Source: an uncultured Prevotellaceae bacterium (GTDB taxonomy: Bacteria; Bacteroidota; Bacteroidia; Bacteroidales; Muribaculaceae). Taken from it: 19,574 nucleotides of DNA. The position numbers and the translations under genes are program-made. A model generated the notes under the pieces. The model made no database searches, had not been told where the DNA came from, and saw nothing but the letters and a program-made list of their open reading frames with translations. Each line of letters opens with the position of its first letter. Positions within the stretch are counted from its first letter, which is position 1. This document shows positions 1-8,110 of this stretch, in pieces. The stretch covers positions 1 to 19,574 of the forward strand of contig UQLZ01000044.1 in the NCBI GenBank assembly GCA_900541935.1, in the 5' to 3' direction.

Positions 1-68
1 TAGTCTCTTTCATTTTCTGTTACTTTTTAGTGTAACGCTATGGCAGGACTAGACAAAAAGTTATTAAG

Positions 69-110
69 AAAAAGAGAAAAGGTGCGCAACACACACCTTT
101 TCTCTTTTTT
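69..110 (+). terminator. Strong intrinsic terminator, possibly bidirectional
   Basis: A perfect 16-bp inverted repeat (69-84 with 94-109, AAAAAGAGAAAAGGTG in the left arm) encloses a 9-base loop. The right arm runs into six T residues, and the left arm gives a T tract on the minus strand too. It probably ends a gene lying upstream of the window; no upstream coding sequence can be identified in bases 1-68. Confidence 0.85.
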
Positions 111-131
111 AACACCAAAAAGCACTTATTT

Positions 132-163
132 GTTGTGTGGAAAAGAACAATTTCATACCTTTG
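132..163 (+). promoter_or_regulatory. Promoter of the M16 peptidase gene (Bacteroidota type)
   Basis: A perfect -7 box TACCTTTG lies at 156-163, with GTTG at 132-135 exactly 20 bases upstream as the -33 box. Transcription should start near 170, giving a leader of about 36 bases before the ATG at 206. An ATG at 137 lies upstream of the -7 box and so cannot be the start of translation. Confidence 0.7.
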
Positions 164-183
164 TTACCCAAAAAGTATGAAAT
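150..183. repeat. 9-bp inverted repeat over the -7 box (candidate operator)
   Basis: ATTTCATAC at 150-158 is the exact reverse complement of GTATGAAAT at 175-183, with 16 bases between. The left arm overlaps the first bases of the -7 box and the right arm lies just past the predicted transcription start. This could be a repressor site or a 5' mRNA hairpin; the sequence does not decide which. Confidence 0.5.
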
Positions 184-205
184 AATAACATTTCAATTAA
201 TAATT

Positions 206-3004
206 ATGAAAAAATTACTTTTAGCGGTCATTGCCCTACTGATGGTTCTCCCGTCAATGGCACAAGGTCAAGCAATACCTAATGACCCAACAATTAGGAT
301 TGGCAAGTTGGAAAACGGTCTGACTTACTACATCCGCCACAACGACAAGCCAGCCAAGCGCTGCGAGTTCTGGTTGGCAACTAACGTAGGTGCATTTCAG
401 GAAGAAGACGACCAAGACGGTCTTGCCCACTTCTTGGAACACATGTGTTTTAACGGCACAAAAAACTTCCCAGGCAAAAGCCTTCTAAACTACCTACAAG
501 GCATTGGTGCTGAATTTGGCGGCAACATCAACGCATCAACAGGCTTTGAACAAACAAAGTATATGCTTAACAATATTCCTATTGAGAAAGCAGGCGTTGT
601 TGACTCATGTCTTTTGATTATGCACGACTATTCACACTTCGTCACATGTGATCCGAAAGAAATCGACGCAGAGCGCGGCGTTATCCTTGAAGAGCGCAGA
701 ACCCGCAGAAATGCAAACTGGAGAATGTTTGAAAAATCACTCCAATATTACTACGGAGGCACTCCATACGCAAAAAGAACCCTTATCGGTAGCGAAGAGC
801 AATTGAAAACCTTCAAGCCAGAAAGTCTTACAAACTTCTACCACACATGGTACAGACCAGACATGCAGGCACTTATCGTTGTTGGTGACATCAATGTTGA
901 CGAAGTTGAAGGAAAAATCAAAACTATCTTCAGCGACATTCCCAAGGCTGTTAATCCAAAGGCAAAACCAGTCGTTAAAATTCCTGACAATAAGGAACCT
1001 ATCGTTGGCATCATCACCGACAAAGAAGCAACAATCTCTTCTATCGAAATCAACTGGAAGAGCGAGCCTATGCCATTGGAAATGAATGCAACACCAATGG
1101 GTACTGTTATGGATCTAACAGAAGCAATCTTCTACTACGCAACAAAAGAAAGATTCGACGACATCAAAGCACAGCCAAACGCTCCATTCCTTGCCGGTTC
1201 TTTAAATATCGGCCGTCTATGCAACTACTGTGACATGACAACAGGCTCTGTTACTTTCAAAGACGGTGAATGGAAAAACGCTTTCAAGGCTCTCGCTTAC
1301 GAAGTTGAGAAATTAAAACGATACGGATTTACAAACGGCGAAGTTGAGCGTGCTAAAGAAACCATCCTCGGACAACTTGAAAAAGCAGCAACTGCTGCCG
1401 AAAGCCGCAAGCACCCGGAATTTGTTCAACCGATTATGAACAACTTCTACTTCAACTACCCTATTCTCGACCCTAACAGCGAACTTGAAATCACAAAGGC
1501 AATGTTCACTCAAATGAACGCCGATATGATTAACAGCGTTGTAAAACAAATCTTTACAGACGAAAATATCGTTCTCCTTTATAATGCGCCAGAAAAAGCA
1601 GGTTTGACTCACCCAACAGAAGCAGACCTACTCGCAATTATGAAGGAAGCAAAGGCAGCAGAAATTGCTCCGAACGCAGAAGAAGTTTCTAACGAGCCTC
1701 TTCTTGACGCATCTGCTCTAAAAGGTGCTAAATTGAAAGTTGTTACTCCTAAGGGTCAATTCGGTGAAGAAATCTGGACTCTCAGCAACGGTGTCAAAGT
1801 AGTATTCTTGAAAACAGACTACAAAAAAGACCAAGTTATCATGGAATATGAAAAAGACGGCGGTAAATCCCTCGTTGCAACAGAAGACCTTGCTTCTATC
1901 GAAGACAATATCTGGGGTCTTTACCTTTCAACAAAGGGCATCGGCGATATTCCTAACACTAAGTTGAAAAAGATGCTCGTCGGTAAAAACGTTCATTGCC
2001 AACCATATATCGATGACCTTCGCAACGGTATCATCGTTCAAACAACTCCAAAAGATATCGAAACTGCATTCCAACTTCTTTATATGAACTTGGCAAACCA
2101 ACGCTTTGATGAAACAGAGTTCAACGTTGGCGTAAATCAATTAAAGGCCATCCTTCCAAACTTGGAAAAACAGCCAAACTTCGTGTTCCAAACAGAACTT
2201 TACAAGAACCTTTTCAACAACCCTCGCAAAGTTTTGATCAACAGCGAAATTCTTGAAAAAGCAAATCTTGAAACACTTAAGAAAGTATATAACCAACTCT
2301 TCAGCGGTGCTAACGGAACAACTCTTTATATCGTTGGTAATATCGATGCAGAAACAGCAAAGACTCTATCAGCAAAATATGTAGGATCGCTTGCAAAAGG
2401 CAGCAAGCCAAGCAAATGGGTTGATCAAAAAGATGGTATCGTTGACGGTAGAGTTGTTAAGCACATTGCCGTTCCTATGGAAACTCCAAAGAACACAGTT
2501 TGCATCGTTTACCACTCTAACGCTAAGTACAGCGTTGAAAACGAAGTATTGCTTTCAGCCGCAAAATATGTTCTTGATATGGTTTATACTGAAACACTAC
2601 GCGAATCAGAAGGCGGTACTTACGGAGCAAGCGTTGCTACAGACTGGACAAACGAACCAACTGACGGGGCTACTCTACAAGTATTCTTTGATACAAATCC
2701 AGAATCTGCTGACAAACTTATCAAACTTACAAATTCAGGCATCAAAGACCTTATCAAAAATGGCTTGACTGAAGAACAAATGACAAGAACTGTTGAAAAC
2801 CTCAAGAAGAATATCCCTGAGATGAGAATTACAAACAGCCACTGGAAGACTGTTCTTAACCAGAACCAACTTCACGGAATCAACTACGATAAGGAATATG
2901 AGGCAGCAGTTAACGCTATCACTCCAGAAAAGATTATTGATGCACTCAAGAAAGTTGTTGAAAACGACAACTACTTCGAACTAAAAATATACCCGGCAGA
3001 ATAA
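206..3004 (+). CDS. Exported M16 family zinc metallopeptidase (PqqL/insulinase type)
   Basis: This 932-residue protein has a Sec signal peptide (KK, a hydrophobic run, then cleavage near SMAQGQ, about residue 19-22). The inverted zinc motif HFLEH gives H75, E78 and H79, and E156 in DAERGVILEE lies 77 residues after H79, as in pitrilysin-type enzymes. The length fits the fused two-half M16 form. The C-terminal half lacks the zinc motif but keeps RESEGGTYG (R799, Y806), matching the substrate-binding Arg/Tyr pair of the family. It has no lipobox, so it should be periplasmic, or possibly outer-membrane associated, and degrade peptides. It is a single-gene unit with its own promoter and a hairpin terminator after the stop. 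An in-frame ATG at 137 is rejected because it lies upstream of the promoter and would bury the signal peptide. The physiological substrate cannot be read from the sequence. Confidence 0.95.
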   Translation: MKKLLLAVIALLMVLPSMAQGQAIPNDPTIRIGKLENGLTYYIRHNDKPAKRCEFWLATNVGAFQEEDDQDGLAHFLEHMCFNGTKNFPGKSLLNYLQGIGAEFGGNINASTGFEQTKYMLNNIPIEKAGVVDSCLLIMHDYSHFVTCDPKEIDAERGVILEERRTRRNANWRMFEKSLQYYYGGTPYAKRTLIGSEEQLKTFKPESLTNFYHTWYRPDMQALIVVGDINVDEVEGKIKTIFSDIPKAVNPKAKPVVKIPDNKEPIVGIITDKEATISSIEINWKSEPMPLEMNATPMGTVMDLTEAIFYYATKERFDDIKAQPNAPFLAGSLNIGRLCNYCDMTTGSVTFKDGEWKNAFKALAYEVEKLKRYGFTNGEVERAKETILGQLEKAATAAESRKHPEFVQPIMNNFYFNYPILDPNSELEITKAMFTQMNADMINSVVKQIFTDENIVLLYNAPEKAGLTHPTEADLLAIMKEAKAAEIAPNAEEVSNEPLLDASALKGAKLKVVTPKGQFGEEIWTLSNGVKVVFLKTDYKKDQVIMEYEKDGGKSLVATEDLASIEDNIWGLYLSTKGIGDIPNTKLKKMLVGKNVHCQPYIDDLRNGIIVQTTPKDIETAFQLLYMNLANQRFDETEFNVGVNQLKAILPNLEKQPNFVFQTELYKNLFNNPRKVLINSEILEKANLETLKKVYNQLFSGANGTTLYIVGNIDAETAKTLSAKYVGSLAKGSKPSKWVDQKDGIVDGRVVKHIAVPMETPKNTVCIVYHSNAKYSVENEVLLSAAKYVLDMVYTETLRESEGGTYGASVATDWTNEPTDGATLQVFFDTNPESADKLIKLTNSGIKDLIKNGLTEEQMTRTVENLKKNIPEMRITNSHWKTVLNQNQLHGINYDKEYEAAVNAITPEKIIDALKKVVENDNYFELKIYPAE

Positions 3005-3022
3005 TAATAACTGCTAATATAC

Positions 3023-3065
3023 AGAAATGGTTGTGCCAGATTTTGGCACAACCATTTCTATTTTA
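3023..3065 (+). terminator. Intrinsic terminator of the M16 peptidase gene
   Basis: A perfect 16-bp stem (AGAAATGGTTGTGCCA at 3023-3038 with 3044-3059) with a 5-base loop is followed by ATTTTAT. It starts 19 bases after the stop codon. Confidence 0.88.
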
Positions 3066-3297
3066 TACCCGCTTACGAGAGTATAAAAATATAAATTTTT
3101 ACTAACCTGCTACTCCTACAAAGTTCTACCAGAGACGTATTGCGTACCTGGAGCGCTGCACCAGACTGATGAATCATTGGCCTTCCAGCCCATAAACGGC
3201 ACGAATTTTTCACGGCACATATCGCACAATACACTGAATATTAGATTTTTGTAGGGCAATTCTCACATTGTCCACCCTTGCGAAAATATAGGAATGC
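3066..3297. other. Gene-free gap with a GC-rich block, no gene called
   Basis: The stretch between the terminator of the M16 gene and that of korAB. Bases 3102-3203 are about 52% GC by hand count, far above the AT-rich gaps elsewhere in the window. On the minus strand there is a 34-codon reading frame from ATG 3218-3220 to TAG 3116-3118, with residues such as CREKFVPFMGWKA and VWCSAPGTQYVSGRTL. The plus strand is open across the same bases for a similar length. No promoter box or convincing ribosome site precedes either frame. It may be a gene remnant, a dispersed repeat or an RNA; I do not recognise it. Confidence 0.4.
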
Positions 3298-3330
3298 AAA
3301 AAGCGGGACACGCAAACGCATCCCGCTTTT
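3298..3330 (-). terminator. Intrinsic terminator of korAB
   Basis: A 10-bp perfect stem (AAAAGCGGGA at 3299-3308 with TCCCGCTTTT at 3321-3330) and 12-base loop. Read on the minus strand it ends in a T tract and lies 18 bases after the korB stop. The plus-strand orientation also shows TTTT, so it may work both ways. Confidence 0.85.
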
Positions 3331-3347
3331 GTAATATTTCGGCTTGG

Positions 3348-4361
3348 TTATTTAACTTCCCAAGTCTCGCCTGACATAATCATCTCTCTCAAAGTCTTAT
3401 ACGGCTTCTTTGCCTCAACTTCATGTGTCTGGATATCTACTTCTTCATCATAAACAAGAGCCTCAACGTCTCTAATAACACCAATTGCAAGTGGCATTGT
3501 AACGCCATCCATCATTGCAAGTTGCTGATGAAGGAGATTGCTCTTACAATGAGCATCGTGAGTCAAAACGTCATCAATAGTATATCCGTCTTCACCAACA
3601 GTTACAGCCTTCAAGCCGAAACCGTCTTGAACGATACCTTTCTCATTGTCCTTACCGAAAAGCATCTTTTCTCCGTGACGAAGGTGGATGGTATGTTCTG
3701 GTCTGTTTTCCTTGTCAGAAACATATCCGTGAATGCCTTGGTTGAAGATAACGCAGTTCTGAAGCAATTCAACTACCGACGCACCTCTATGCCTTGCAGC
3801 AGCAACAAGTACCTCCTGAGTAGTTTTCAACTCAACGTCGAGACTTCTGCCAAAGAAAGTACCTCTTGCACCGAACACCAATTCAGCTGGAATAAACGGA
3901 TCTTCAGTAGTTCCATAAGGAGAAGACTTTGACACGAAACCACGAGCAGAAGTTGGAGAATACTGTCCCTTTGTCAAACCATATATTCGGTTGTTAAGAA
4001 GCAACATATTTAGATTTACATTTCTACGGACAGCGTGGATAAAGTGGTTACCTCCAATGGCAAGGCCGTCACCGTCACCAGAAATCTGCCATACCATCAT
4101 ATCGGGATTTGCTACCTTAAAGCCAGTAGCAATAGCCGCAGCTCGCCCATGAATTGTATGGAAAGCATACGTGTTCATATAATAAGGCAGGCGTGAAGAG
4201 CAACCTATACCAGATATAACGGCTGTTTTTTCCGGAGCAACTCCGAGTTCTGCCATCGCTTTGTGAAGAACGTTCAAAATAGCATGGTCACCACAACCGG
4301 GACACCAGCGAACGTATTGGTCACTTTTAAAATCTGATGCTTGATATTTCTGTTCTTCCAT
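3348..4361 (-). CDS. korB: 2-oxoglutarate:ferredoxin oxidoreductase, beta subunit
   Basis: A 337-residue protein carrying the thiamine diphosphate site of the oxidoreductase. The ThDP/Mg signature GDGDGLAIGGNH starts at residue 95 and continues to N105. The run NNRIYGLTKGQYSPT (123-137) and the N-terminal WCPGCGDHAIL are highly characteristic of KorB. Cys20, Cys23, Cys54 and Cys203 (in LLQNCVIF) are plausible ligands of the [4Fe-4S] cluster carried by family beta subunits. With KorA it interconverts 2-oxoglutarate plus CoA and succinyl-CoA plus CO2 using ferredoxin. The start follows the korA stop by only 3 bases, and GGAGGG inside the last korA codons is a good ribosome site, so the two are cotranscribed and probably translationally coupled. 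A different 2-oxoacid preference cannot be excluded from sequence alone. Confidence 0.95.
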   Translation of the reverse strand: MEEQKYQASDFKSDQYVRWCPGCGDHAILNVLHKAMAELGVAPEKTAVISGIGCSSRLPYYMNTYAFHTIHGRAAAIATGFKVANPDMMVWQISGDGDGLAIGGNHFIHAVRRNVNLNMLLLNNRIYGLTKGQYSPTSARGFVSKSSPYGTTEDPFIPAELVFGARGTFFGRSLDVELKTTQEVLVAAARHRGASVVELLQNCVIFNQGIHGYVSDKENRPEHTIHLRHGEKMLFGKDNEKGIVQDGFGLKAVTVGEDGYTIDDVLTHDAHCKSNLLHQQLAMMDGVTMPLAIGVIRDVEALVYDEEVDIQTHEVEAKKPYKTLREMIMSGETWEVK

Positions 4362-4364
4362 TGC

Positions 4365-6206
4365 TTAACCCTCCATAACTTTAGTTACCTCGTCCTTAAT
4401 TTCTTTAACCAAGAACGGTTGACCTTGAACTTTATTTATTCTCTTAATATTGACATGTGGGAATTTTGCCTGAAGGAAGTCGGCAAACTGCCCCATATTC
4501 AATTCAGCGACAACAACGTTTTTATATTTTTCCAAAACGTCAGCCGTATTTTTCGGAAGCGGATTGATGTATCTGAAATGAGCCATAGCAACTTTCTTTC
4601 CCTCTGCTCTCAATTCGTCAACAGCCTCATGGATATGACCGAACGTGCCTCCCCAGCCAACGACCAAAGTGTCAGCATCCTTATCTCCATAAGGGTCAAC
4701 TTCAGGTATATCGTTAGCAACTGCATCAACTTTCGCCTGACGCAAATGAACCATTTTTTCATGGTTAACAGGGTCATTTGAGATAGCACCGCTCTTAGTA
4801 TCCTTTTCCAAACCGCCAAGCCTGTGCATCAAACCTGGAGTACCTGGGATAGCCCAATAGCGAGCAAGAGTTTCATCTCGGTCATAAGGATGCCAGTTCT
4901 GGCGTTTCTCTTCCGGAACGAATCTCGGCTTGATATCTGGATACTCGCCCTCCTCAGGCAATCTGAAAGCAGAAGAGCCATTGGCAATAAAGGCATCAGT
5001 TAAAAGGACAACTGGAGTCATGTGCTCGATAGCGATTCTTGCAGCCTCAAAAGCCATATGGAAACAATCTGTTGGAGATGCTGCTGAAAGGACAACAACA
5101 GGACTTTCTCCATTTCTGCCATAAAGAGCCTGACGCAAGTCGGTTTGCTCTGTCTTTGTTGGAAGACCAGTAGAAGGTCCACCACGCTGAACGTCGATAA
5201 CGACCAACGGAAGTTCAGCCATAACAGCCAAGCCAAGGCCTTCACTCTTAAGAGCCAAACCAGGTCCAGAAGTTGTTGTCACTGCAAGGTCACCAGCAAA
5301 AGAAGCACCAATAGCAGAGCAAATGCCTGCAATCTCATCCTCCATTTGGCAAGCCTTAACTCCCAAGTCCTTACGTTTAGCAAGTTCATGAAGAATGTCG
5401 GTAGCCGGAGTAATAGGATAACTTCCGAGGAATAATGGTCTGCCTGACTTTTCAGACGCATAAATGAGTCCCCATGCAGTTGCTGTGTTACCGTTAACGT
5501 CAGTATAAGTACCTGGGACAGCGTCACCAGATTCTATTCTATATGTATTGACAGAAGCGTGAATGTTATTTCCATAATCATAACCAGCCTGCATAACCTT
5601 TGCATTAGCCTCAAAAATAGCAGGTTTCTTTGCAAATTTATTTTGCAGATGGTGTAAAGCAGCATCAAGAGGTCTGTCAAATAGCCAACAAACGAGCCCA
5701 AGAGCAAACATATTCTTGCATCTCAAGATAGCCTTCAAATCAAGGCCACTATCGGCAAGTGCGGATTTGACCATAGAAGAAATAGGCACTTCAACAACTT
5801 GAGCGTCAAGACCAATCTCTTTGTATGGTTCATCTGTTTGATAGAGTGCTTTTTTCAGGTCTTGCTCGCGGAAGCAGTCAATATCAACTATTGCCACACC
5901 GCCTTTTCTAAGGAAGCAAGCGTGACGCTTCAATGCTGCCGGGTTCATTGCAACGAGGACGTCAGCCTGATCACCAGGAGTATGAACGCCCTTTCCAATG
6001 TGAACCTGAAAACCTGATACTCCACTAAGTGTTCCCTGCGGTGCTCTAATCTCTGCAGGATAATCCGGGAATGTGGAAATTTGATCTCCAATTCCGGCTG
6101 ATACATTTGAGAATATATTACCCGCCAATTGCATTCCATCGCCGGAGTCGCCTGAAAAACGTACGACTACATTCTCAAGAGTTTTCACAGTCGCTTTATG
6201 TAACAT
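4365..6206 (-). CDS. korA: 2-oxoglutarate:ferredoxin oxidoreductase, fused gamma-alpha subunit
   Basis: A 613-residue protein. The N-terminal gamma domain (about 12-190) opens with FSGDSGDGMQ (18-26), and the alpha/pyrimidine-binding domain follows from about 240 with the YPITP motif at 263-267 and GPSTGLPTKTEQ near 343-354. Fusion of gamma to alpha is the usual arrangement for two-gene Kor enzymes, so no separate gamma or delta subunit is expected, and none is present. The start at 6206 is chosen because it lies about 30 bases after the predicted transcription start. The frame remains open to an ATG at 6272, but that codon is within the -33 region of the promoter. It is the first gene of the korAB unit. 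It serves central carbon metabolism in an anaerobe, either as the 2-oxoglutarate step or in reductive carboxylation. Confidence 0.95.
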   Translation of the reverse strand: MLHKATVKTLENVVVRFSGDSGDGMQLAGNIFSNVSAGIGDQISTFPDYPAEIRAPQGTLSGVSGFQVHIGKGVHTPGDQADVLVAMNPAALKRHACFLRKGGVAIVDIDCFREQDLKKALYQTDEPYKEIGLDAQVVEVPISSMVKSALADSGLDLKAILRCKNMFALGLVCWLFDRPLDAALHHLQNKFAKKPAIFEANAKVMQAGYDYGNNIHASVNTYRIESGDAVPGTYTDVNGNTATAWGLIYASEKSGRPLFLGSYPITPATDILHELAKRKDLGVKACQMEDEIAGICSAIGASFAGDLAVTTTSGPGLALKSEGLGLAVMAELPLVVIDVQRGGPSTGLPTKTEQTDLRQALYGRNGESPVVVLSAASPTDCFHMAFEAARIAIEHMTPVVLLTDAFIANGSSAFRLPEEGEYPDIKPRFVPEEKRQNWHPYDRDETLARYWAIPGTPGLMHRLGGLEKDTKSGAISNDPVNHEKMVHLRQAKVDAVANDIPEVDPYGDKDADTLVVGWGGTFGHIHEAVDELRAEGKKVAMAHFRYINPLPKNTADVLEKYKNVVVAELNMGQFADFLQAKFPHVNIKRINKVQGQPFLVKEIKDEVTKVMEG

Positions 6207-6242
6207 AATATATGTTTGGTTTGTTATTCGTTTATTATATGG

Positions 6243-6273
6243 CAAATTTACACTTTTAAAAATGAATAGCAAT
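6243..6273 (-). promoter_or_regulatory. Promoter of korAB
   Basis: Read on the minus strand: ATTG, 19 bases, then the perfect -7 box TAAATTTG (plus-strand 6243-6250, with CAAT at 6270-6273). Predicted transcription start is near 6237. A second TAAATTTG copy sits 40 bases upstream at 6283-6290 but has no -33 box at usable distance. Confidence 0.65.
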
Positions 6274-6336
6274 ATTTTTTGCCAAATTTATCCACTATTC
6301 AACAAGAACCTACTACAATTTATTTCCAAAATACTT

Positions 6337-6360
6337 TATAGCAGCAAATTTGCTGTTATA
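6337..6360. repeat. 24-bp imperfect palindrome between the ygjP-like gene and korA
   Basis: The core CAGCAAATTTGCTG (6342-6355) is a perfect 14-bp palindrome. It is flanked by TATA on both sides with one mismatched pair between. There is no T tract, so it is not a good terminator for the upstream gene. It lies about 70 bases upstream of the korA -33 box, where a dimeric regulator could bind. Confidence 0.45.
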
Positions 6361-6443
6361 AAACATATTATAGCATTGGCATACAACCAGCCCCATACAC
6401 CGCTCTGCATTGTTTGCCATCAAGACTAAAGACTCCATTCCAA

Positions 6444-7148
6444 CTAAAACTCAGTCTTGAATTTGCGTAATTCCGCTCGTAGGGATTTAGACTTACCATC
6501 TGTCATTCCGTCAAGAACAGCCCAAAACCGGTCGCTGTGATTCATTTCTTCTGTATGCGCCAACTCGTGCAAAATAACATAATCAACAAGATGAGGAGGC
6601 AATAAAACGAGATAACACGACAAACTGATTGTTCCTGCACTGCTGCAACTACCCCAACGGCTTCTTGCTCCTGTTATCTTTATCTTCCTTATCTTTTTCC
6701 CGTACCTCTGAACATATTCATTGACTATGGGCGGCAATATTATGGCTGCCTGTCTTTTCATTGCACGGACAATCCCTGAACGGATTAAGACCTTAGCTTC
6801 ATCTGATGAAAAATCAGTATTTTTAGGGCATTCCAGCAATATTGGATCTGCTTTATAATTCAACCGGAAGCTTATCCCATCCCACACTCCAATCTTCAGA
6901 CGGAAAAAAGGAGTGTCAATCATATAATTCTCATCAAATGATTTACTTTCAACCTTTTTGAAATTTTTAAGGAGAGGTTCTCTGAATTTATTCACGGCAT
7001 CAACAACCTGTGAAATTTTCGCATAAGGAGGAACTGTAACAACCAATTGATTGTCACGGATTCTCATAGAAATATTTCTTGCGTTTCTTCTTGAACTAAC
7101 AATTACATAACCAAAATCAGGATCCTCAAAGATTCTTTTCGTAGCCAT
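6444..7148 (-). CDS. YgjP-type (DUF45) metal-dependent hydrolase
   Basis: A 234-residue protein of the YgjP/SprT-like zincin group. HELAH at 194-198 supplies two His ligands and the catalytic Glu, and H204 in NHSDRFW is the likely third ligand. The preceding block RWGSCS (164-169) and LPPHLVDYVILHELAH are diagnostic for the family. There is no signal peptide or membrane segment, so it is cytoplasmic. Members are often linked to DNA-associated or restriction neighbours, but nothing of that kind is adjacent here. A terminator lies between it and the upstream FKBP gene, only 15 bases before its start. It must therefore depend on read-through or on a weak promoter within the 68-base gap (only a poor match, CATATTCG, is visible). 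The substrate is unknown. Confidence 0.85.
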   Translation of the reverse strand: MATKRIFEDPDFGYVIVSSRRNARNISMRIRDNQLVVTVPPYAKISQVVDAVNKFREPLLKNFKKVESKSFDENYMIDTPFFRLKIGVWDGISFRLNYKADPILLECPKNTDFSSDEAKVLIRSGIVRAMKRQAAIILPPIVNEYVQRYGKKIRKIKITGARSRWGSCSSAGTISLSCYLVLLPPHLVDYVILHELAHTEEMNHSDRFWAVLDGMTDGKSKSLRAELRKFKTEF

Positions 7149-7161
7149 TCCTTTATAACAT

Positions 7162-7195
7162 AAAAGGGTTGTACCGAATATGATACAACCCTTTG
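7162..7195 (-). terminator. Intrinsic terminator after the FKBP lipoprotein gene
   Basis: A perfect 11-bp stem (AAAGGGTTGTA at 7163-7173 with TACAACCCTTT at 7184-7194) and 10-base loop; minus-strand read ends in TTTTA. It falls between the FKBP lipoprotein gene and the ygjP-like gene on the same strand. Confidence 0.75.
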
Positions 7196-7215
7196 TTCAG
7201 ACAATAATTATCTAA

Positions 7216-8079
7216 TTATTTTGCTTCATTTTCGATACCAACAACTGTAACGTCAAATACCAAAGTCTCGTTAGGCTTAATACCGCCATAAGGTTGACCT
7301 TGAACGCCGTAAGCAAGATCTGCCGGCAAGTATAGGATATAGTGAGCACCCGGCTTCATCATCATCAAACCTTCAGCAAAACCAGGAACAACGCCTGATG
7401 CAGAGAATGTGCGAGCCTCGTCTCCGCTGTTGTCAAATTCAGTGCCGTCGATGTGTTTACCAACGTATTTAACTTTTACACGGTCAGAAGCCTTGATAGT
7501 AACGCCGCTACCTTCTTCGATAACCTTGTAAACCAAACCGCTTTCTGTCTTCTTAAGGCTTGGGTCTTTCTTCATTTCTGCTTCGATGAAAGCCTCACCT
7601 GCATTCTTGTTTGCTATTGCTTCTGGTGATTTAGCCATTTTATCGTTCTTTACCTTGTCGATAAGAGCCATTACCTTTGCTTGTGCTTCTTCTGGAGAAC
7701 CTACAGAATCTGCTGTAAATGCTTCCTTGAAAGCAGCATATAATTTAGCCTTGTCGATTGATATGCTGTCTTGAGCATAAAGTTGGGCTGCGATTCCATA
7801 GAGTTGCATACCAATTTGCATTCCTTGCACGTATGCCTTTTGTGTTGTGTCTGCTGCCATTACAACTTGAAGGCCTTTAAGAACTTCATTCTTGTCAAGG
7901 TTCTTCATTTCTGGGTTATTGTTCATTTCTGAACCTACGCCATTACCCCACATTTGACCAAAATAGTAAGCCAATGAATCTTCTGGAGTCTTCAAATCTC
8001 CTGTAGTAGCTACACCACCTTTGCAACCTGCTGCAAGCAACGCTACCGCTGCTGCACATCCGATAAATAATTTCTTCAT
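7216..8079 (-). CDS. FKBP-type peptidyl-prolyl isomerase lipoprotein (FkpA/Mip-like)
   Basis: A 287-residue protein with a lipoprotein signal peptide: the lipobox LAAGC puts the lipidated cysteine at residue 19. Residues about 30-165 form the helical N-terminal domain typical of FkpA/Mip dimers, and about 180-282 the FKBP domain. Pocket residues seen by comparison with FKBP12 are Y205, D216, V230/V231, Y257 and F275. The position of the pocket tryptophan is F234 (VVPGFAEGL), a difference from its neighbour. It should accelerate prolyl isomerisation, and probably act as a chaperone, on exported proteins at an envelope membrane. The start has an A-rich leader (AATAATAATAAA) rather than a Shine-Dalgarno site, common in this phylum. 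It follows the second FKBP gene by 31 bases and likely shares its transcript. Confidence 0.93.
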   Translation of the reverse strand: MKKLFIGCAAAVALLAAGCKGGVATTGDLKTPEDSLAYYFGQMWGNGVGSEMNNNPEMKNLDKNEVLKGLQVVMAADTTQKAYVQGMQIGMQLYGIAAQLYAQDSISIDKAKLYAAFKEAFTADSVGSPEEAQAKVMALIDKVKNDKMAKSPEAIANKNAGEAFIEAEMKKDPSLKKTESGLVYKVIEEGSGVTIKASDRVKVKYVGKHIDGTEFDNSGDEARTFSASGVVPGFAEGLMMMKPGAHYILYLPADLAYGVQGQPYGGIKPNETLVFDVTVVGIENEAK

Positions 8080-8110
8080 TTTATTATTATTATTTTTATT
8101 TGTCTTTTTT

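Noticed and set aside
40..180. Possible small gene from ATG 40 (46 codons)
   Set aside because: It reads straight through the strong terminator at 69-110 and the M16 promoter, and its product has no recognisable pattern.
137..205. Longer N-terminus for the M16 peptidase beginning at ATG 137
   Set aside because: The ATG precedes the -7 box (156-163), and the extension would bury a clean signal peptide that starts at 206.
2391..2768. 125-codon plus-strand frame in the M16 gene
   Set aside because: It is out of frame within the intact peptidase gene, whose C-terminal domain is well conserved.
3423..3932. 169-codon plus-strand frame inside korB
   Set aside because: It lies wholly antisense to a well-supported korB, has no promoter box and looks like a shadow frame.
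6420..6460. Inverted repeat TCAAGACT/AGTCTTGA around the end of the ygjP-like gene
   Set aside because: The arms are only 8 bp with 25 bases between, part lies in coding sequence, and there is no T tract, so it is unlikely to be a terminator.
8080..8110. TTA repeat between the two FKBP genes as a phase-variable tract
   Set aside because: It is short, and Bacteroidota leaders are often A/T-rich here. It lies outside both coding frames and no promoter spacing depends on it.
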